30,048 nt of DNA, from assembly GCA_016297535.1 (NCBI GenBank), contig JAEDGL010000011.1:1-30048 (forward strand), written 5' to 3'. This stretch comes from Clostridia bacterium. Lineage in GTDB: Bacteria; Bacillota; Clostridia; Christensenellales; Aristaeellaceae. Of this stretch, positions 7,753-14,192 are shown one piece after another. Positions within the stretch are counted from its first letter, which is position 1. Each line of letters begins with the position of its first letter. The position numbers and the translations under genes were made by a program. The notes beneath the pieces were generated by a model. That model worked only from the letters and a program-made list of their open reading frames with translations. It was not told the DNA's origin and did no database searches.

Positions 7753-8541
7753 ATGTCACCTGTTTATCTTGCCCTCTCGGGAACCGCTTTTACCTTTGCG
7801 TCAACCGTGCTGGGCGCCGCAACCGTATTTCTGTTTCGCAAACACATTGCCCAAAGGGTACAGCGCATTTTTCTTGGCTTTGCCGCCGGGGTGATGATTG
7901 CCGCCTCCGTGTGGTCGCTGCTGATTCCGGCCATGGAAATGGCGCAGGAGCAAAACATGCGTCCCTGCTGGCTTCCCGCCACAGGCGGATTTGCGCTTGG
8001 CGGATTGTTTTTGCTGGCGCTGGACCGTTTGCTTCCCTGCATGCAGGCGGGCGGCCGGGCGCAGGAGTCAGCCAAAAGCTCCTTTGCACGCACAACAATG
8101 CTTGTACTGGCTGTAACGCTGCACAACATTCCCGAAGGGCTGGCGGTGGGGCTGGCCTGCGCCCTTGCAAGCGAGAACAGCGCCATTTCCATCTCCGGCG
8201 CCCTGGCTCTTTCCACCGGGATTGCGCTGCAAAATTTTCCCGAAGGCGCAGCGGTTTCCCTTCCTCTCAAAAAAGAAGGGCTGAGCAACGCCCGCAGCTT
8301 CCTGCTGGGTGTGCTCAGCGGTGTCGTGGAGCCGATTGCCGGCGTAGCGGCCGTGCTCATTTCTGGCAGCGTAACCTGCGTTATGCCCTGGCTTTTGGCC
8401 TTTGCCGCAGGCGCCATGATCTATGTGGTTGTAGAAGAACTGATTCCCGAGGCCAATACCGGCCATTACAGTCATACGGGAACACTCAGCGTGATGGCCG
8501 GATTTCTGGTGATGATGGTGCTGGATGTGGCGCTATCCTGA
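7753..8541 (+). CDS. ZIP family divalent metal transporter (ZupT-like)
   Basis: This is a predicted importer of zinc or another divalent metal in the cytoplasmic membrane, 262 residues. The two metal-binding ZIP helices are plain: HNIPEG (124-129) and QNFPEG (160-165). Eight hydrophobic segments are expected and can be traced, and a late glutamate-rich VVVEELIPEA segment is also typical. The start is ATG 7753, because AAAGGAGG lies just upstream and the earlier in-frame ATG at 7711 has no such site and a non-family N-terminus. The central His-rich loop of many ZIPs is absent (only MQAGGRAQESAKSS). There is no Fur/Zur-like box in front, unlike the Znu operon. Its stop codon abuts the stop of the converging regulator with no gap. 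Confidence 0.93.
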   Translation: MSPVYLALSGTAFTFASTVLGAATVFLFRKHIAQRVQRIFLGFAAGVMIAASVWSLLIPAMEMAQEQNMRPCWLPATGGFALGGLFLLALDRLLPCMQAGGRAQESAKSSFARTTMLVLAVTLHNIPEGLAVGLACALASENSAISISGALALSTGIALQNFPEGAAVSLPLKKEGLSNARSFLLGVLSGVVEPIAGVAAVLISGSVTCVMPWLLAFAAGAMIYVVVEELIPEANTGHYSHTGTLSVMAGFLVMMVLDVALS

Positions 8542-9267
8542 TTACAGCGTAAACTCCACGCGCACAACCCGGCCGATGAAAGACACCTCCGGCAGCGCTG
8601 CGCTTTCGGCATTATACTCGCGGTCGTAGCTTTGCAAAAGCACATTCAGGCCATCGAGCTTTTTCACCTTGCGCAGACAACGGTGCTGCTGATATTCCAC
8701 CAGCATAATTGCGCCGTCGATGGGGCTGTTGGAAGGCACGATCAGGCACTGATCCTCACGCAAAATGCGGAAGCCGCGCATGCTGTCGTCCGGCGCGGAC
8801 AGATAAAACACCTTGTCCGGCGCAGAGCCTTCGATGCGCCCATCCATAATGGGCAGCATACGATGTCCCACTTCCTTCATTACGGCATTGTACACAGGCA
8901 CGCGTCTGAGTACGCTGGTCAGCGCGTCCAGCCAGATGCCGCCTGATACGGTTTCTTCTGTTTTGCTCTGGTACACGGTTTCGGCTTCGCGGACTTCGGG
9001 CTTGGGTGCGGCTGCAGGTTTTTTGGGGGTGATGGTTTCCACATCCACCGTTGCAGCAATATCCTCCAGAGAGAAGCCCGCTTCATTGTGTTCCTTCAGG
9101 CCCATTTTTTTCAGAATGCGCCTTGCCTGATCATCCGCAATAATGCGTTTGCCTTCCTCCACATCCTTCAAATAGCCCTCGCTTACGCCGCCCAGCTTGG
9201 CGACCTGCTTCAAAGTCATTTTTCTGCGCAGTCGTTCCGTGCGCAGCAAATCTCCCAAACGGCTCAT
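8542..9267 (-). CDS. XRE-family regulator with S24 (LexA/CI-like) peptidase domain
   Basis: This is a predicted repressor of 241 residues. Residues 5-60 form a helix-turn-helix (LRTERLRRKMTLKQVAKLGG, VSEGYLKDVEEGK). A Pro/Ala-rich linker follows (80-105). Residues 125-241 match the S24 fold: DDSM with candidate nucleophile S162, and K200 in LRKVKKL as general base. Their 38-residue spacing is close to LexA Ser119-Lys156. The domain could allow self-cleavage or only dimerisation and ligand sensing; no obvious Ala-Gly cleavage site stands out. AAAGGAG precedes the ATG. It is divergent from the yicC-gmk-rpoZ-coaBC operon, so it may regulate that operon, itself, or a distant regulon. Confidence 0.88.
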   Translation of the reverse strand: MSRLGDLLRTERLRRKMTLKQVAKLGGVSEGYLKDVEEGKRIIADDQARRILKKMGLKEHNEAGFSLEDIAATVDVETITPKKPAAAPKPEVREAETVYQSKTEETVSGGIWLDALTSVLRRVPVYNAVMKEVGHRMLPIMDGRIEGSAPDKVFYLSAPDDSMRGFRILREDQCLIVPSNSPIDGAIMLVEYQQHRCLRKVKKLDGLNVLLQSYDREYNAESAALPEVSFIGRVVRVEFTL

Positions 9268-9299
9268 GCTTCAAACTCCTTTTTCAGTCTTGATGGCTG

Positions 9300-9318
9300 T
9301 ATCACAAAGTATATCACA
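9300..9318 (-). promoter_or_regulatory. Extended -10 promoter and direct repeat of the S24 regulator
   Basis: The minus strand carries TGATATACT, an extended -10 (TATACT at 9309-9314), about 40 bp before the regulator start. Two copies of TGTGATA lie at 9300-9306 and 9312-9318, 12 bp apart, overlapping the -10. This layout suits an autoregulatory operator, which is inference. No good -35 box is seen. Confidence 0.45.
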
Positions 9319-9386
9319 CTTTTTCCGCAATTTCATCCTCAAATCCATCTTTTGCTCCGGCTTTTGGCTCAATGCAGCCTGAATGC

Positions 9387-9415
9387 TTGTTTTTTTGTGT
9401 GATCAATGTTATAAT
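9387..9415 (+). promoter_or_regulatory. Sigma-A promoter of the yicC-gmk-rpoZ-coaBC operon
   Basis: TTGTTT (9387-9392), 17-bp spacer, perfect TATAAT (9410-9415). The spacer contains TGTGATC (9398-9404), which resembles the TGTGATA repeats in the divergent regulator's promoter. Confidence 0.75.
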
Positions 9416-9452
9416 AAAATTTGAAATCCCGAAAGGAGGGTGATTGGTCTTT

Positions 9453-10328
9453 ATGCAGAGCATGACCGGTTACGGCCGCTGCCGCGTATGCTTGGATGGC
9501 CGCGAGCTGACCCTGGAGCTTAAAGCAGTCAACCATCGTTTTTTGGATATTTCATTCCGTCTTCCCAAAAACCTGGCGTTTTTGGAGGATGCGCTGCGTG
9601 CCCGGATCAACCAGAGCGAGCTGCGCCGCGGCCATGTGGATGTTTTTGTTACCTATCAAAACACCCGTACGGACGCAACAGAGGTGCGCATCGATGCAGC
9701 GCTGCTGCAGGCCTTCAACGACGCGCTCAAGAAGGTTCACAAACCACTGGACGGCTTCCGACGGGCGTCTGCCGCCGAGGTGCTTAGCCTGAGCGGGGCA
9801 CTGAGCGTTTCGCAAGCCGAGGAGGATACCGAAGCCGTTACCGCCCTGGGCTTACAGGCCTTTGACGGCGCTCTGGAGACGCTGATGACCATGCGCACGC
9901 GCGAGGGCGAGCATCTGGCACAGGATCTGCTTTCCAATTTGAACGAGCTTGCCGCCCTGCGTGACAAAATCGCCGAACGCGCGCCTTCCGTTCCCGAGGA
10001 ATACCGCGCTCGACTGACTGCGCGGCTTGAGGAGTGGCAGCTAAACGCCGTGGATCCCCAGCGCGTGGCGCAGGAGGTCGCCATCATGGCCGACCGCTGT
10101 GCCATAGACGAGGAGCTCAGCCGGCTGGAAGGGCATATCGCGCAGTTTGCCAGCAGCGTCCAAAGTGGAGCCGAGGTTGGCCGCAAGCTGGATTTTCTGC
10201 TGCAGGAAATGAACCGTGAGGTCAACACCACCGGCTCCAAAGCCTCCGACGCCCAGATCGCGCAAGCCGTGGTAGATGCAAAATGCATAATCGAAAAGCT
10301 GCGTGAGCAGGTGCAAAATGCGGTGTAA
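9453..10328 (+). CDS. yicC: YicC/YloC family endoribonuclease
   Basis: Members of this family are endoribonucleases implicated in RNA turnover (E. coli YicC). The protein has 291 residues, normal length. It opens with the hallmark MQSMTGYGR, has LELKAVNHRFLDISFRLP (about 25-45) and ends with the conserved DFLLQEMNREVNTTGSKASD followed by a coiled-coil-like tail. Residues 150-250 are helical. I chose ATG 9453 over the TTG at 9444 because MxSMTGxGR is the family start and the ribosome-binding site AAAGGAGGGTGAT would overlap or crowd the TTG. It is the first gene of the operon, 40 bp ahead of gmk. In many Firmicutes remA lies between the two; here it is missing. Confidence 0.95.
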   Translation: MQSMTGYGRCRVCLDGRELTLELKAVNHRFLDISFRLPKNLAFLEDALRARINQSELRRGHVDVFVTYQNTRTDATEVRIDAALLQAFNDALKKVHKPLDGFRRASAAEVLSLSGALSVSQAEEDTEAVTALGLQAFDGALETLMTMRTREGEHLAQDLLSNLNELAALRDKIAERAPSVPEEYRARLTARLEEWQLNAVDPQRVAQEVAIMADRCAIDEELSRLEGHIAQFASSVQSGAEVGRKLDFLLQEMNREVNTTGSKASDAQIAQAVVDAKCIIEKLREQVQNAV

Positions 10329-10368
10329 AGCCTGCGAAACACGCACACACGAAAGAGAGGTTCCATCC

Positions 10369-10977
10369 ATGGCGGTTGACGTACAGCGTACTGGTATGCT
10401 GTTGATTATCTCCGGCCCGTCTGGCACCGGCAAGGGAACGCTGGTTGAAAAACTGATGAAATCCGATTCCAGCTTTCGCTTTTCCTGCAGCGTAACCACG
10501 CGCGAACCCCGCACGGGCGAAATCGACGGCATACATTATCACTTTGTAACCGGGGAACAATTTGACCAGCTGGTAAGCCAGAATGCCTTTCTGGAGCATG
10601 CTACCGTTCACGGCAACCGCTACGGCACCCTGCGTAAGCCGGTTGAGGAAATGATGGCTCAGGGGCAAAACGTGCTGCTGGACATTGATACTCAGGGTGC
10701 GATCAACGTTATGGAAAACGCGAAGGACTATGTAAGCGTATTTATTCTCCCCCCAAGCTTTACGGAGCTTCGCAAGCGTCTGGAAGCACGCAACACCGAT
10801 GCGCCGGATGTGATTGAGCGCCGCATGCACAATGCCCGTGGAGAGGTTGCACGGCTGGACCGATACCAGTACACCATCGTCAACGACGATCTGGATACCG
10901 CCTTTACGCAGTTGCATCAGATCGTGGAAGCGGAAAAGCTGCGCTCCACCCGTTGCAAAATAACCATTCCCGAATAA
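10369..10977 (+). CDS. gmk: Guanylate kinase
   Basis: It phosphorylates GMP to GDP with ATP in the cytoplasm and is essential for guanine nucleotide supply. It has 202 residues, as expected. The P-loop is GPSGTGKGT (16-24). The GMP-binding region reads SCSVTTREPRTGEIDGIHYH. LLDIDTQGAINVM is the conserved central strand, and RKRLEARNTD with RMHNARGEVARLDRYQY forms the lid and C-terminal part. The start ATG 10369 is preceded by GAGAGG and followed by a normal N-terminus; an upstream in-frame ATG inside yicC would add 22 residues of shadow sequence. It is 42 bp ahead of rpoZ, in the usual Firmicute order. Confidence 0.97.
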   Translation: MAVDVQRTGMLLIISGPSGTGKGTLVEKLMKSDSSFRFSCSVTTREPRTGEIDGIHYHFVTGEQFDQLVSQNAFLEHATVHGNRYGTLRKPVEEMMAQGQNVLLDIDTQGAINVMENAKDYVSVFILPPSFTELRKRLEARNTDAPDVIERRMHNARGEVARLDRYQYTIVNDDLDTAFTQLHQIVEAEKLRSTRCKITIPE

Positions 10978-11019
10978 TCGTCTGCATATAACCCATTTCA
11001 ATTGAAGGAGGAAACCCTG

Positions 11020-11232
11020 ATGCCTATCGTACAGCCCACCATTGTTGAACTCTGTGAAAAGGTCGACTGCCGCTATACGCTGGTTGTGGAAGCCAGCAAG
11101 CGCGCCCGCCAGCTGGTGGATAATGCCCAGCCCCTGATCGATCCCAAGGACATGAAGCCGCTGAAGATTGCTGTTGAGGAAATTAACCGCGGCCTGTTGA
11201 CCTACGAACGCGACGCCGATCTGGAGGGGTAA
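11020..11232 (+). CDS. rpoZ: DNA-directed RNA polymerase omega subunit
   Basis: This is the small subunit that helps beta-prime fold and join the RNA polymerase core. It has 70 residues, typical of Firmicute omega. The pattern CRYTLVVEASKRARQLVDNA is the diagnostic omega core, and KPLKIAVEEINRGLLTYE is the usual C-terminal helix. ATG 11020 follows GGAGG at 8 nt. It ends one base before the coaBC start, so the two are very likely translationally coupled. Confidence 0.95.
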   Translation: MPIVQPTIVELCEKVDCRYTLVVEASKRARQLVDNAQPLIDPKDMKPLKIAVEEINRGLLTYERDADLEG

Positions 11233-11233
11233 A

Positions 11234-12430
11234 ATGCTCAGTGGCAAGCATGTGGTGCTTGGGGTAACAGGCGGCATTGCCGCTTACAAGGCCTGCGAGG
11301 TGGTGAGCCGCCTTCGCAAGCTGCATGCCGAGGTGGATGTTATCATGACGCAAAACGCCACCCGGCTGGTACAACCCCTTACCTTTGAAACGCTGAGCAA
11401 CCGCCCCGTCTGTGTGGATACCTTTGCCCGCGTGGAATCCTGGGATGTGAAGCACATCTCTCTTGCGCAAAAGGCGGATATCATGGTGGTGGCTCCCGCA
11501 ACTGCCAACCTGATGGCCAAGCTTGCGCACGGCATTGCCGATGATATGCTTTCCACCACCCTGCTGGCCACCAAAGCGCCTATCCTGATTGCTCCCGCCA
11601 TGAACACTGGAATGTGGACGGCGGCCGCGACGCAGCAAAATCTGCAAACGCTGATCAGTCGCGGTGTAAAAACCGTTGGGCCGGGCAGCGGCTTTCTTGC
11701 TTGTGGAGACACCGGTTCGGGGCGCATGAGCGAGCCTGTAGAAATTGTGGAGGCCATTCAGTCCATTCTGTGTCCCAAACGGGATATGGAAGGACTCAGG
11801 GTGCTGGTAACCGCAGGCCCTACGGTGGAGCGAATCGATCCCGTGCGTTACCTTACAAACGACTCCTCTGGCAAGATGGGCTATGCCCTGGCCGAAGCCG
11901 CTCATCAGCGCGGCGCACAGGTTACGCTGGTTTCGGGGCCGGTTCACATTGCTGCCCCCAACGGCGTTGAGGTGGTGCCGGTTACCTCAACCGCAAGTCT
12001 ATATGAATGCATGATGGAGCGCTGTGAACAGCAGGATATCATCATTCAGGCTGCCGCCCCCGCCGATTACCGCGTGGAGCATATTGCGGAGCAAAAGATC
12101 AAAAAGCAATCCGGCGAGCCCTTTGTGCTGACGCTGGTGGAAAACCCCGATGTTGCCAGAGCCGTTGGCCAACGCAAGCAACCCGGTCAAGTGTTGGTAG
12201 GCTTTGCCGCTGAAACGCAAAACGTGATGTGTAACGCCCAGGACAAGCTGCAAAAAAAGAACCTTGACCTGATGGTAGCCAATGATGTGACAGCCGAGGG
12301 CGCAGGCTTTGGCGTGGACACCAATATTGTAACGCTGATTACCCGTGACGGCGCCACTCCCCTGCCCAAGATGAGCAAGCGCGAGGTTGCCGAGCACATT
12401 CTGGACAAGGCCCTTACCCTTCGTTCATAA
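11234..12430 (+). CDS. coaBC: Bifunctional phosphopantothenoylcysteine decarboxylase / phosphopantothenate-cysteine ligase
   Basis: This enzyme makes two steps of CoA synthesis: it joins cysteine to 4'-phosphopantothenate (CoaB) and decarboxylates the product to 4'-phosphopantetheine (CoaC, FMN-dependent). It has 398 residues. CoaC (1-180) shows LGVTGGIAAYKA, active-site H74, PAMNTGMW (121-128) and the catalytic cysteine C157 in ACGDTGSGRM. CoaB (about 187-398) shows LVTAGPTVERIDPVRYLTN, SSGKMGYALAE, AAPADYRVEH and VANDVTAEGAGFGVDTN. GGAGGGG lies in the end of rpoZ. The last codons and the stop are inside a 23-bp perfect hairpin arm. In other Firmicutes priA usually follows; here the operon stops. 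Confidence 0.97.
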   Translation: MLSGKHVVLGVTGGIAAYKACEVVSRLRKLHAEVDVIMTQNATRLVQPLTFETLSNRPVCVDTFARVESWDVKHISLAQKADIMVVAPATANLMAKLAHGIADDMLSTTLLATKAPILIAPAMNTGMWTAAATQQNLQTLISRGVKTVGPGSGFLACGDTGSGRMSEPVEIVEAIQSILCPKRDMEGLRVLVTAGPTVERIDPVRYLTNDSSGKMGYALAEAAHQRGAQVTLVSGPVHIAAPNGVEVVPVTSTASLYECMMERCEQQDIIIQAAAPADYRVEHIAEQKIKKQSGEPFVLTLVENPDVARAVGQRKQPGQVLVGFAAETQNVMCNAQDKLQKKNLDLMVANDVTAEGAGFGVDTNIVTLITRDGATPLPKMSKREVAEHILDKALTLRS

Positions 12431-12470
12431 TCAAAACCACCGGCTAAGCCGGTGGTTTTGATTATGAACG
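12422..12470 (+). terminator. Perfect 23-bp hairpin over the coaBC stop codon
   Basis: Arms 12422-12444 and 12448-12470 are perfectly complementary around a TAA loop; the core is CCACCGGC TAA GCCGGTGG followed by TTTTG. The left arm includes the last two sense codons and stop of coaBC. The T-run after the GC core gives terminator character, but 23 perfect pairs is longer than usual. The same core recurs at 12679-12717 and 29996-30021. Confidence 0.75.
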
Positions 12471-12621
12471 TCGAAAAAGCTCGCCTGAGGCGATCTTTTC
12501 CGACGGGAATGCACCATTTGCCTACTCGCCTACGGCTCGCCGGGCGGCAAATGGTGTAAGGAAAGCCTTGCTGCGCAAGGCAACCGAGCCCACCGCACAG
12601 GTCGCTGGGCTCGGAACAAGA

Positions 12622-12645
12622 GTCGGAGGGCTGCAGCCCTCCGAC
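12622..12645. repeat. 24-bp perfect palindrome
   Basis: GTCGGAGGGCTG and its exact reverse complement meet with no spacer (PstI-like CTGCAG centre). It is the most symmetric unit inside the composite hairpin element. Confidence 0.7.
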
Positions 12646-12678
12646 ACCTCCCAGAGGGTTTATCAACAGCCTTCGTTC

Positions 12679-12717
12679 ATAAACAAAACCACCGGCTAAG
12701 CCGGTGGTTTTGTTTAT
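12679..12717. terminator. Bidirectional terminator shared by the element and the VTC operon
   Basis: An 18-bp perfect stem with TAA loop (arms 12679-12696 and 12700-12717) has A-runs on the left and T-runs on the right, so it can act in both directions. The right arm contains the stop codon of the leftward VTC gene (12714-12716). It is the second copy of the hairpin that ends coaBC; at the position where the two left arms differ the right arms differ in a matching way. Confidence 0.75.
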
Positions 12718-13418
12718 TCGTAATTCTCAAATCTTCTGCACCACACATACTTCGAGATGGCGCTGTTCTGCGCACTGTGGACATGGGTACACAGCAGATC
12801 CCGGATGTAAGGCGGCAGAACACGGTTGAACTTGACCTCCAGGATCATTTCATCATGATCGAAAGCCGGAACCGTAGGGACATAGGGATTGAACAGATCG
12901 TTGGAATACAGACCGGTGTGGAGCTGCTTGTCAAAGGTGATGCGCACCTCCTCGGCCGGATGGATGTAGGCCTCGCGCACATAATCCACAATGACGGCCG
13001 GCTTGAGGCCGTTAATCGCCATTTCGCGATAGACATCGCGCAAAAGGCCGCTGCGCGTGCGTTCCAGCCCCGTGGGATCGCCGGCAATCAACTGCTCCGC
13101 CAAAAGCCTGGGAATACCGATGGAGCGCTTGGAAATCAGCTGTCCCACCTTGGTTTTGCACTCCATGCGGATAACCTTATCCGAAAAGTTGTAGATGCGG
13201 ATGCGGTACTTGTCACGATTTTTAACGCCGTCCAGCTTATCAAGCAGCGCATCATTGAAACGCGTGTCAAAATACAGCGAACGAATATGGTATTCGTTGT
13301 TTTCATCGCCGTTGGGATCCTTCCACAGGGTATGGCGGAGTACACGGCTCAGCACCTCATATTCCAGCGGATTGATAAAGAATTTCAGTTCATGCCTAAG
13401 AGGCACAGAAATGGCCAT
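12714..13418 (-). CDS. VTC-domain protein (putative polyphosphate polymerase domain)
   Basis: The domain is that of eukaryotic Vtc4, which makes polyphosphate from ATP inside a triphosphate-tunnel fold. The protein has 234 residues and consists of this domain alone. Tunnel residues can be traced strand by strand: R8 and K12 (RHELKFFI), R46 (RSLYFDT), R72 and R74 (YRIRIY), K88 and K90 (ECKTK), K97 (ISKRS), R148 (VDYVREAY), E194 and K196 (ILEVKF), K223 (SKYVW). There is no SPX domain or membrane segment. ATG 13418 follows AAGGAG, 15 bp after the DUF4956 gene. Bacterial members are annotated by fold; activity on ATP or another triphosphate is inference. Partners are probably the DUF4956 membrane protein and CotH protein upstream. 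Confidence 0.9.
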   Translation of the reverse strand: MAISVPLRHELKFFINPLEYEVLSRVLRHTLWKDPNGDENNEYHIRSLYFDTRFNDALLDKLDGVKNRDKYRIRIYNFSDKVIRMECKTKVGQLISKRSIGIPRLLAEQLIAGDPTGLERTRSGLLRDVYREMAINGLKPAVIVDYVREAYIHPAEEVRITFDKQLHTGLYSNDLFNPYVPTVPAFDHDEMILEVKFNRVLPPYIRDLLCTHVHSAQNSAISKYVWCRRFENYE

Positions 13419-13433
13419 AATCGGGTCTCCTTA

Positions 13434-14132
13434 TCAGGCGCCCACTTCGCTCTGGCAGGCAACCAGCGTGGCATCGTGCACGCCCTCAATATCCAGCATG
13501 CGGGTAACAACCTCGGTTTTATCGCTCAGGCGTACCTCGTAGGTCATCTCCGCGCCCGCACGGGTCAGGGTCTTGGAGCGCAGCTTGTGGCTCTTGACGC
13601 TACGGCCCAGCTCGCTCTGGATGGCGCCCTCGCAGTACTCATCATAGTGCAAAACCAGCAGATAGGCGTTGGGATTGGTAAATTTGACAAAGGTGAGCAC
13701 AAACATCAGCACCGAAATGCAAAGCACAACTATCAGCGCAATCAGATGCAGGCCCGCGCCCAGCAGAATGCCCATGGTAAGCGCCCAGAACATGTAAGCG
13801 GTATCCAGCGGATCCTTGACAGCCGTACGGAAACGCACAATGGACAAGGCGCCCACCATGCCCATGGACAACGCGATATCGCTTTTGATACACATAACCA
13901 CGGGGGTGGTGATCAGGGTAAGCATCACCAGGGTAAGGGTGAAGGAAGGGCTGTAGAGCACGCCGCGGTAGGTTTTGCGGTAGACGATCGCGATGATGAT
14001 GCCGGTGACAAACGCCAGCCCCAGCGCGATAAACAGATCGGCAGGTACGATGGATTTGAACTGAGCGGCCAGGCCGGAGGCCTGCGCCAGAGAAGTGGCC
14101 CCGGCGGCCGTAAGAAGAGAAGTGGACAGCAT
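13434..14132 (-). CDS. DUF4956 membrane protein
   Basis: This is a membrane protein of 232 residues with no established function. Four hydrophobic segments are seen: ADLFIALGLAFVTGIIIAIVY (about 31-51), SFTLTLVMLTLITTPVVMCI (63-82), TAYMFWALTMGILLGAGLHL and LIALIVVLCISVLMFVLTFV. Between them the family signature GMVGALSIVRFRTAVKDP (about 91-108) is well preserved. The C-terminal 75 residues are a soluble alpha/beta domain (YEVRLSDKTEVVTRMLDIEG, then HDATLVAC) that looks ferredoxin- or ACT-like. It lies between cotH and the VTC gene, an arrangement common for DUF4956, which suggests it forms a membrane complex with the VTC domain. AAGGAGG precedes the start. Confidence 0.9.
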   Translation of the reverse strand: MLSTSLLTAAGATSLAQASGLAAQFKSIVPADLFIALGLAFVTGIIIAIVYRKTYRGVLYSPSFTLTLVMLTLITTPVVMCIKSDIALSMGMVGALSIVRFRTAVKDPLDTAYMFWALTMGILLGAGLHLIALIVVLCISVLMFVLTFVKFTNPNAYLLVLHYDEYCEGAIQSELGRSVKSHKLRSKTLTRAGAEMTYEVRLSDKTEVVTRMLDIEGVHDATLVACQSEVGA

Positions 14133-14192
14133 GGGAAAATCCTCCTTTGTGGGTTCAATTGATGTTACCTTATCCTTTTGGGATTGTCAACC

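Larger units (their letters stand above)
12422..12717. repeat. Composite hairpin element between coaBC and the VTC gene
   Basis: This stretch has no gene and is almost wholly made of inverted repeats: 12422-12470 (23 bp), 12469-12505 (17 bp with 2 mismatches), 12512-12556 (11 bp, CACCATTTGCC), 12565-12581 (7 bp), 12584-12614 (9 bp, CCGAGCCCA), 12622-12645 (24-bp perfect palindrome) and 12679-12717 (18 bp). Outer hairpins are copies of each other: 12418-12460 and 12670-12712 are a 43-bp direct repeat with one mismatch. It resembles nonautonomous palindromic intergenic elements (REP/BIME- or MITE-like), but I do not recognise the family. It could be a mobile element, a structured RNA, or a multi-stem terminator for converging operons. 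Confidence 0.7.

Noticed and set aside
9444..9452. TTG start for yicC
   Set aside because: It is only 3 nt from the ribosome-binding site, while ATG 9453 gives the family N-terminus at proper spacing.
12422..12717. CRISPR array
   Set aside because: The repeats are two outer copies and several different hairpins, not regular identical repeats with equal spacers, and there are no cas genes.
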